From an uncultured Blautia sp. (GTDB lineage: Bacteria; Bacillota; Clostridia; Lachnospirales; Lachnospiraceae), in NCBI GenBank assembly GCA_937900135.1, contig CALCDJ010000018.1:1-64000 (forward strand): a DNA stretch of 64,000 bases. The letters run 5' to 3'. Shown one piece after another: positions 60,318 through 64,000 of this stretch. Numbering within the stretch: position 1 is the stretch's first letter; every line of letters begins with the position of its first letter. The notes beneath the pieces are model-generated. The model was not told the DNA's origin, did no database searches, and was given only the letters and a program-made list of their open reading frames with translations. Made by a program: the position numbers and the translations under genes.

Positions 60318-61388
60318 ATGAACATATATACAAAGGGCGGAGATAAAGGAACCACTGATTTGATCCGCACAAAAAACGTCTCCAAGTCGGATGACCGCAT
60401 TCAGCTGGTGGGGACCATAGACGAGCTGACCAGCCATCTGGGGCTTCTGAAAACCATGCTTACGGATCAGGACACCATTGGGATTCTGGAAGAGATCCAG
60501 GAGACACTGATCACAGTGATGGCAGGAGTGGCAGACCCTTTTAACAGAGAATATAAGATTTCAGACGAAAAAACAGAACTTCTGGAAGGAGAAATTGACC
60601 GAATGGAAGCTTTGTTTGATCGTCCGAAGAAATTTATTCTTCCGGGAATCTGTAAATTGTCTGCTCAGATGGATGTGGCAAGAACGGTTGCCAGAAGAGC
60701 AGAACGTGCTCTTGCGGCAGTCAGTGTGAAATTTGGGGCAGATACCGGAACGAAAAAGTATATGAACCGGCTGGCAGATTATCTTTATGTACTGGCACGT
60801 TATACGGATGCCAGAGAGGCCGGAAAGGAGGCGCAGAAGGAAGTGGAGGCGGAAAATAAAACAGATGCTTCTGTCTCTTCTTTTGCGGGAAATGGAGCAG
60901 CAATGGAACCGATGCAGGGAAATGCAGTCAGCGAAGCAGTGATTCAGGAAGTTTTAAAGCGCATGGGAATACCTGGAAGGATTAATCTGGAAAGTGCCAA
61001 AAAGCTGATAGGAATCATTGAAGAAGAAGCGAAGCGTCGGGGAAAACAAGCAGTAATTTCAGTTTGCGGACCCGATGGAAATCCAGTTGCAGTACATGTG
61101 ATGGATGGCGCTTTTCTGGTAAGCTTTGATGTGGCCATGAAAAAAGCCTATACGTCAGTAGCTGTAAAAATGCCAACCATGGAACTGAGCAAACTGGCAC
61201 AGCCAGGGGAAACTTTTTATGGTGTGGACAAAATGGATGGAGGAAAGATTGTGATCTTTGGAGGAGGAATCCCCATTAAGGTGGGGGAAACCATTATTGG
61301 TGGCCTTGGTGTCAGCGGCGGCACCGGCGAAGAAGATCACAGCCTTGCAGAATACGGGCTGTCCAGACTTCATGAATGCTTATTTTAG
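60318..61388 (+). CDS. pduO: PduO: ATP:cob(I)alamin adenosyltransferase with GlcG/HbpS-like domain
   Basis: 356 residues. Residues 1 to about 170 are the PduO-type adenosyltransferase (IYTKGGDKGTTDLIRTKN, DELTSHLGLLK, CKLSAQMDVARTVARRAERA). From about 205 to 356 is a GlcG/HbpS domain (LESAKKLIGIIEEEAKRRGK, VMDGAFLVSFDVAMKKAYTS), heme-binding in Salmonella PduO. It makes adenosylcobalamin for PduCDE, completing the B12 module. Confidence 0.92.
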   Translation: MNIYTKGGDKGTTDLIRTKNVSKSDDRIQLVGTIDELTSHLGLLKTMLTDQDTIGILEEIQETLITVMAGVADPFNREYKISDEKTELLEGEIDRMEALFDRPKKFILPGICKLSAQMDVARTVARRAERALAAVSVKFGADTGTKKYMNRLADYLYVLARYTDAREAGKEAQKEVEAENKTDASVSSFAGNGAAMEPMQGNAVSEAVIQEVLKRMGIPGRINLESAKKLIGIIEEEAKRRGKQAVISVCGPDGNPVAVHVMDGAFLVSFDVAMKKAYTSVAVKMPTMELSKLAQPGETFYGVDKMDGGKIVIFGGGIPIKVGETIIGGLGVSGGTGEEDHSLAEYGLSRLHECLF

Positions 61389-61464
61389 TTGAGAAGAAGG
61401 TGTCAGCTGACGCTGACCAGAATCGCGCGCCAAGTTTCACGTGCGTTCAGCTTAAAGTAAAAAA

Positions 61465-61518
61465 GAAACCGGGGAATGGGAAGGGATGGACTTTCTGTTT
61501 CCCGGTTCCTGCTTTTTT
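61465..61518 (+). terminator. Possible terminator before the FGGY kinase
   Basis: AACCGGGGAA (61467-61476) pairs with TTTCCCGGTT (61498-61507), and TTTTTT follows after five bases. It ends the pdu module or attenuates the kinase gene. The 142-nt gap also has a GTCAGC/GCTGAC hairpin from about 61402. Confidence 0.5.
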
Positions 61519-61530
61519 GAGGAGGAAAAA

Positions 61531-62877
61531 ATGTACGCAGCAGGAATCGATCTTGGAACAACGACCATCAGTGGAGTGGTGATCGATTTGGAAAAAAGAG
61601 AATTAAAAAAAGCATATACTACGGAAAGCAAAAGCTTTATAAAAACAGAATATGATTGGGAAAAAATTCAGGATCCAGAGATCATTTTGGCAAAAGCCCA
61701 AAAGCTTCTGGATCAAATGTTTGAAGAATACAAGGAAATCCAGGTGATCGGTCTGACAGGGCAGATGCACGGGATTCTTTATCTGAATAAAAAGGGAGAA
61801 CACATCAGTCCCTTGTACACCTGGCAGGATGGGAGAGGAGAGGAAAAATGCTTTTCCGGAAAAAGTATCTGTGAAGGCTTAAAGGAAGACTTTGGAATCC
61901 ATGCCTGCACAGGATATGGACTGGTGACACATTTGTACCATGTAAAAAAGGGCCTGGTTCCCAGAGAAGCAGCAGGAATCTGTACCATCATGGATTATCT
62001 GGGAATGCGGCTGACAAAAAGAAGGACAGCACGGATGCACAGCAGCAATGGAGCAAGTCTCGGTTTGTATGATGTGGAAACTGCTTCCTTTCAGGAAGAG
62101 GTATTAAAAGAAAATGGATGCAATGTGGAAATCCTTCCGGAACTAACAGAAAATGTGGAAGAAATTGGAAGTTATCGAGGTGCTAGGGTGTGTGTGGCGC
62201 TGGGAGATAACCAGGCCAGCTTTTTGGGGGCTGTGGAGGATTCAGAGTGTTCTGTTTTGGTGAATATGGGAACAGGAGGGCAGATCTCTGTACTGACAGA
62301 TACATGGAGAAATCTGCCGGGAATTGAATTTCGCCCATTTTCCCAGGGAAAATATCTGGCAGTGGGTTCTTCGCTGTGTGGAGGAAGGGCATATGCTGTC
62401 TTAAAGGATTTTTTTGCAGAATATGCAGAAGCAATGGGGATTTTCGGGGTGGATCACTACGCAGTCATGGATAAACTTCTGGAGCAGGATCAGAAAAGGA
62501 AAGAGCCTCTTTTGGTGTCTCCCACATTTTCAGGAACCAGAGAAGAACCGTGGAAAAGGGGCAGTATAACAAATATCTGTGTGGATAATTTTACACCAGG
62601 GACTTTGATATATGGCGCTCTGGATGGAATGGCAGAAGAACTTTTTGCCATGTACCAGGCAATGGAAGGCAGTCTTTCCCATCACAAAGATTTACTTGTG
62701 GCTTCTGGAAACGGACTGCGAAGAAATAAAGGATTACAGAGAATTATGAGAGAAAAATTCTCTATGAAAATGATTCTGGCAAAATATGAAGAAGAAGCAG
62801 CTTACGGGGCTGCGAAAGCAGCTGCTCTTTGGCTGAAGAACAGCTCTTTGAACAGTCAAAAAGGAGTGAAAGAATGA
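61531..62877 (+). CDS. FGGY carbohydrate kinase, sedoheptulokinase-like
   Basis: 448 residues: N-terminal AAGIDLGTTTISGVVIDLEK, LTGQMHGILYLNKKGEHISP, LYTWQDGRG, VALGDNQASFLGAVEDSE, and NMGTGGQISVLTD. The arrangement is closest to sedoheptulokinase (SHPK) rather than RhaB or FucK. It phosphorylates a sugar, perhaps a seven-carbon ketose, or a rhamnulose/fuculose feeding the locus. GAGGAGG precedes ATG 61531. It is translationally coupled to the transporter behind it. Substrate unknown. Confidence 0.78.
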   Translation: MYAAGIDLGTTTISGVVIDLEKRELKKAYTTESKSFIKTEYDWEKIQDPEIILAKAQKLLDQMFEEYKEIQVIGLTGQMHGILYLNKKGEHISPLYTWQDGRGEEKCFSGKSICEGLKEDFGIHACTGYGLVTHLYHVKKGLVPREAAGICTIMDYLGMRLTKRRTARMHSSNGASLGLYDVETASFQEEVLKENGCNVEILPELTENVEEIGSYRGARVCVALGDNQASFLGAVEDSECSVLVNMGTGGQISVLTDTWRNLPGIEFRPFSQGKYLAVGSSLCGGRAYAVLKDFFAEYAEAMGIFGVDHYAVMDKLLEQDQKRKEPLLVSPTFSGTREEPWKRGSITNICVDNFTPGTLIYGALDGMAEELFAMYQAMEGSLSHHKDLLVASGNGLRRNKGLQRIMREKFSMKMILAKYEEEAAYGAAKAAALWLKNSSLNSQKGVKE

Positions 62878-63743
62878 AACAGGAGAGATATATGAAGGGA
62901 ATGCTGCTGATTATTATAAGCGCATTCTGCTTTGCCTGTATGAATGTGTGTGTGCGATTATCCGGAGATCTTCCTTCGGCTCAGAAAAGCTTTTTTCGGA
63001 ATCTGGTAGCCGCATTTTTTGCAGCAATTCTTATTTGGAGAAATCATATCAACCTAAGAGTAGAACGAAAAGAGTGGGGAACTCTGGCTTTGCGGTGTAT
63101 TTTTGGAACACTGGGGATTCTCTGTAATTTTTATGCAGTGGATCATTTGCTGGTGGCAGACGCTTCGATTTTAAATAAGCTTTCCCCATTTTTTATTATT
63201 GTGTTTTCCTATTTCGTTTTAAAGGAAAAAATAAAACCTGTGCAGGCGGTTTGTGTGGGACTTGCTTTTATTGGTTGCCTGTTTGTGGTAAAGCCAGGAT
63301 TTCATAATGCGGCTCTGCTACCGGCTCTGATTGGCGTTGCCGGTGGAATGGGAGCTGGAATTGCATATACCATGGTGAGAAAACTGGGAACCCATGGAGT
63401 CAAGGGACCATTGATTGTGTTTTATTTTTCCAGTTTTTCCTGTTTATCAGTGGTTCCATGGCTGATTTTTAATTATATACCAATGACACCGAAACAGGTG
63501 GGAATTCTTCTGCTGGCAGGCTTATTTGCAGCAGGGGGACAGTTTACCATTACGGCAGCGTATACCTTTGCTCCAGCAAATAAAATTTCTATTTTTGATT
63601 ATACACAGATTTTATTTGCAACCATACTGGGATATTTTCTGTTCCAGGAAATTCCGGATAGATACAGTTTTATTGGATATGGATTGATCATTCTGGCCTC
63701 TTTTGCCATGTTTTTATATAACAAAAAGGCAGGGGAGAGGTGA
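62874..63743 (+). CDS. EamA/DMT-family transporter
   Basis: 289 residues, ten membrane segments in two EamA repeats (AFCFACMNVCVRLSGDLPSA; LIGVAGGMGAGIAYTMVRKL). It moves a small metabolite or sugar. Its ATG overlaps the kinase stop, with AGGAG eight bases before, so both are made together and may act on the same substrate. Confidence 0.82.
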   Translation: MKQERYMKGMLLIIISAFCFACMNVCVRLSGDLPSAQKSFFRNLVAAFFAAILIWRNHINLRVERKEWGTLALRCIFGTLGILCNFYAVDHLLVADASILNKLSPFFIIVFSYFVLKEKIKPVQAVCVGLAFIGCLFVVKPGFHNAALLPALIGVAGGMGAGIAYTMVRKLGTHGVKGPLIVFYFSSFSCLSVVPWLIFNYIPMTPKQVGILLLAGLFAAGGQFTITAAYTFAPANKISIFDYTQILFATILGYFLFQEIPDRYSFIGYGLIILASFAMFLYNKKAGER

Positions 63744-63766
63744 AGCGGAATAAAATGGTGGGATAC

Positions 63767-64000
63767 TTATTCTTCAATAAGCGTTGTAATTTTTGATTTG
63801 AAAAAATAATTGAACAAAGAAATTACCCTGCCGACACATACCATTGCAAAAATAGTACCGATACCAATCCCTATAAGCTGATGGGCAAAAAAAAGACTGA
63901 GTATACAACTGATAAATACACTTGTGATATCTATAACATTTTTTCCTAATCCCATTCCTTTTTTGGATACTTCTCCTATTGTGTGGGCTAGACCATCAGC
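63767..64000 (-). CDS. YitT/YczE-like membrane protein, C-terminal part
   Basis: The frame is open to the right edge. The C-terminal ~77 residues start with ADGLAHTIGEVSKKGMGLGK and have two membrane segments (DITSVFISCILSLFFA; IGIGTIFAMVCVGRVISLFN). They match the end of YczE/DUF6198-type proteins. The 5' end lies outside the window. Confidence 0.65.
   Translation of the reverse strand, partial: ADGLAHTIGEVSKKGMGLGKNVIDITSVFISCILSLFFAHQLIGIGIGTIFAMVCVGRVISLFNYFFKSKITTLIEE

Noticed and set aside
1..64000. CRISPR arrays, insertion sequences, prophage or tRNA genes
   Set aside because: No spaced direct repeats, transposase frames, phage modules or cloverleaf sequences were noticed on either strand.

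Overview
The window reads like a chromosome segment of a strictly anaerobic, saccharolytic gut Firmicute, most likely a Lachnospiraceae member of the Blautia/Ruminococcus type. This rests on several traits: AGGAGG ribosome sites, dense intrinsic terminators, ABC and PTS sugar uptake, ddh-type lysine/peptidoglycan metabolism, DUF1002 and DUF5685 proteins, and a glycyl-radical microcompartment. Genus is inference; no rRNA or tRNA gene was seen.

Layout. 1-4700: the tail of an unknown gene, a decayed GH13 glucosidase, a GH31 glycosidase, adenosine deaminase and a small conserved protein. 4.7-11 kb: a Gfo/Idh/MocA oxidoreductase, then a PucR/CdaR-type regulator divergent from three co-directional genes (an unrecognised Cys-rich protein, a GcvT-like folate methyltransferase-fold protein and an SDR) that look like an unassigned small-molecule pathway. 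11-13.4 kb: a TetR regulator with its own promoter and operator, two membrane proteins and an acetyltransferase. 13.4-16.6 kb: thiamine salvage (thiW, a TPP riboswitch with terminator, thiM, a thiE-thiD fusion). 16.6-21.1 kb: a LicT-controlled beta-glucoside PTS operon with two RAT elements; the second overlaps a hairpin over a ribosome-binding site rather than a terminator. 21.1-33.8 kb: a MATE exporter behind an attenuator-like leader, DUF1002, ECF-S, an RlmI-like methyltransferase, a J-domain protein, diaminopimelate dehydrogenase and two secreted NlpC/P60 proteins. 33.8-34.7 kb: a minus-strand cobalamin riboswitch and a Cys-rich small-domain gene. 34.8-40.7 kb: a LacI-controlled fructan/sucrose operon (binding protein, two permeases, GH32, LacI). 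40.7-41.5 kb: a PHP phosphatase.

41.5-61.4 kb is the centrepiece: a bacterial microcompartment locus for fucose/rhamnose-derived 1,2-propanediol. It carries both solutions to diol dehydration. One is an oxygen-sensitive, B12-independent glycyl radical diol dehydratase with activase at the 5' end. The other is a complete adenosylcobalamin-dependent PduCDE with its reactivase (PduG/H) and adenosyltransferase (PduO) at the 3' end. Between them are class II aldolase, CoA-acylating aldehyde dehydrogenase, two alcohol dehydrogenases, PduL, four BMC-H shell proteins, one BMC-P, PduS, PduT and a DeoR regulator. Inferred flow: fuculose-1-P or rhamnulose-1-P to DHAP plus lactaldehyde, to 1,2-propanediol, to propionaldehyde, then propionyl-CoA/propionyl-P or propanol.

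Two BMC promoters share an identical A-rich 13-mer, which suggests one regulator. One shell gene encodes a Lys/Ala-rich N-terminal tail and a perfectly placed internal ribosome site, so it probably makes two shell proteins. The window ends with a sedoheptulokinase-like FGGY kinase, an EamA transporter and the 3' end of a minus-strand membrane protein.
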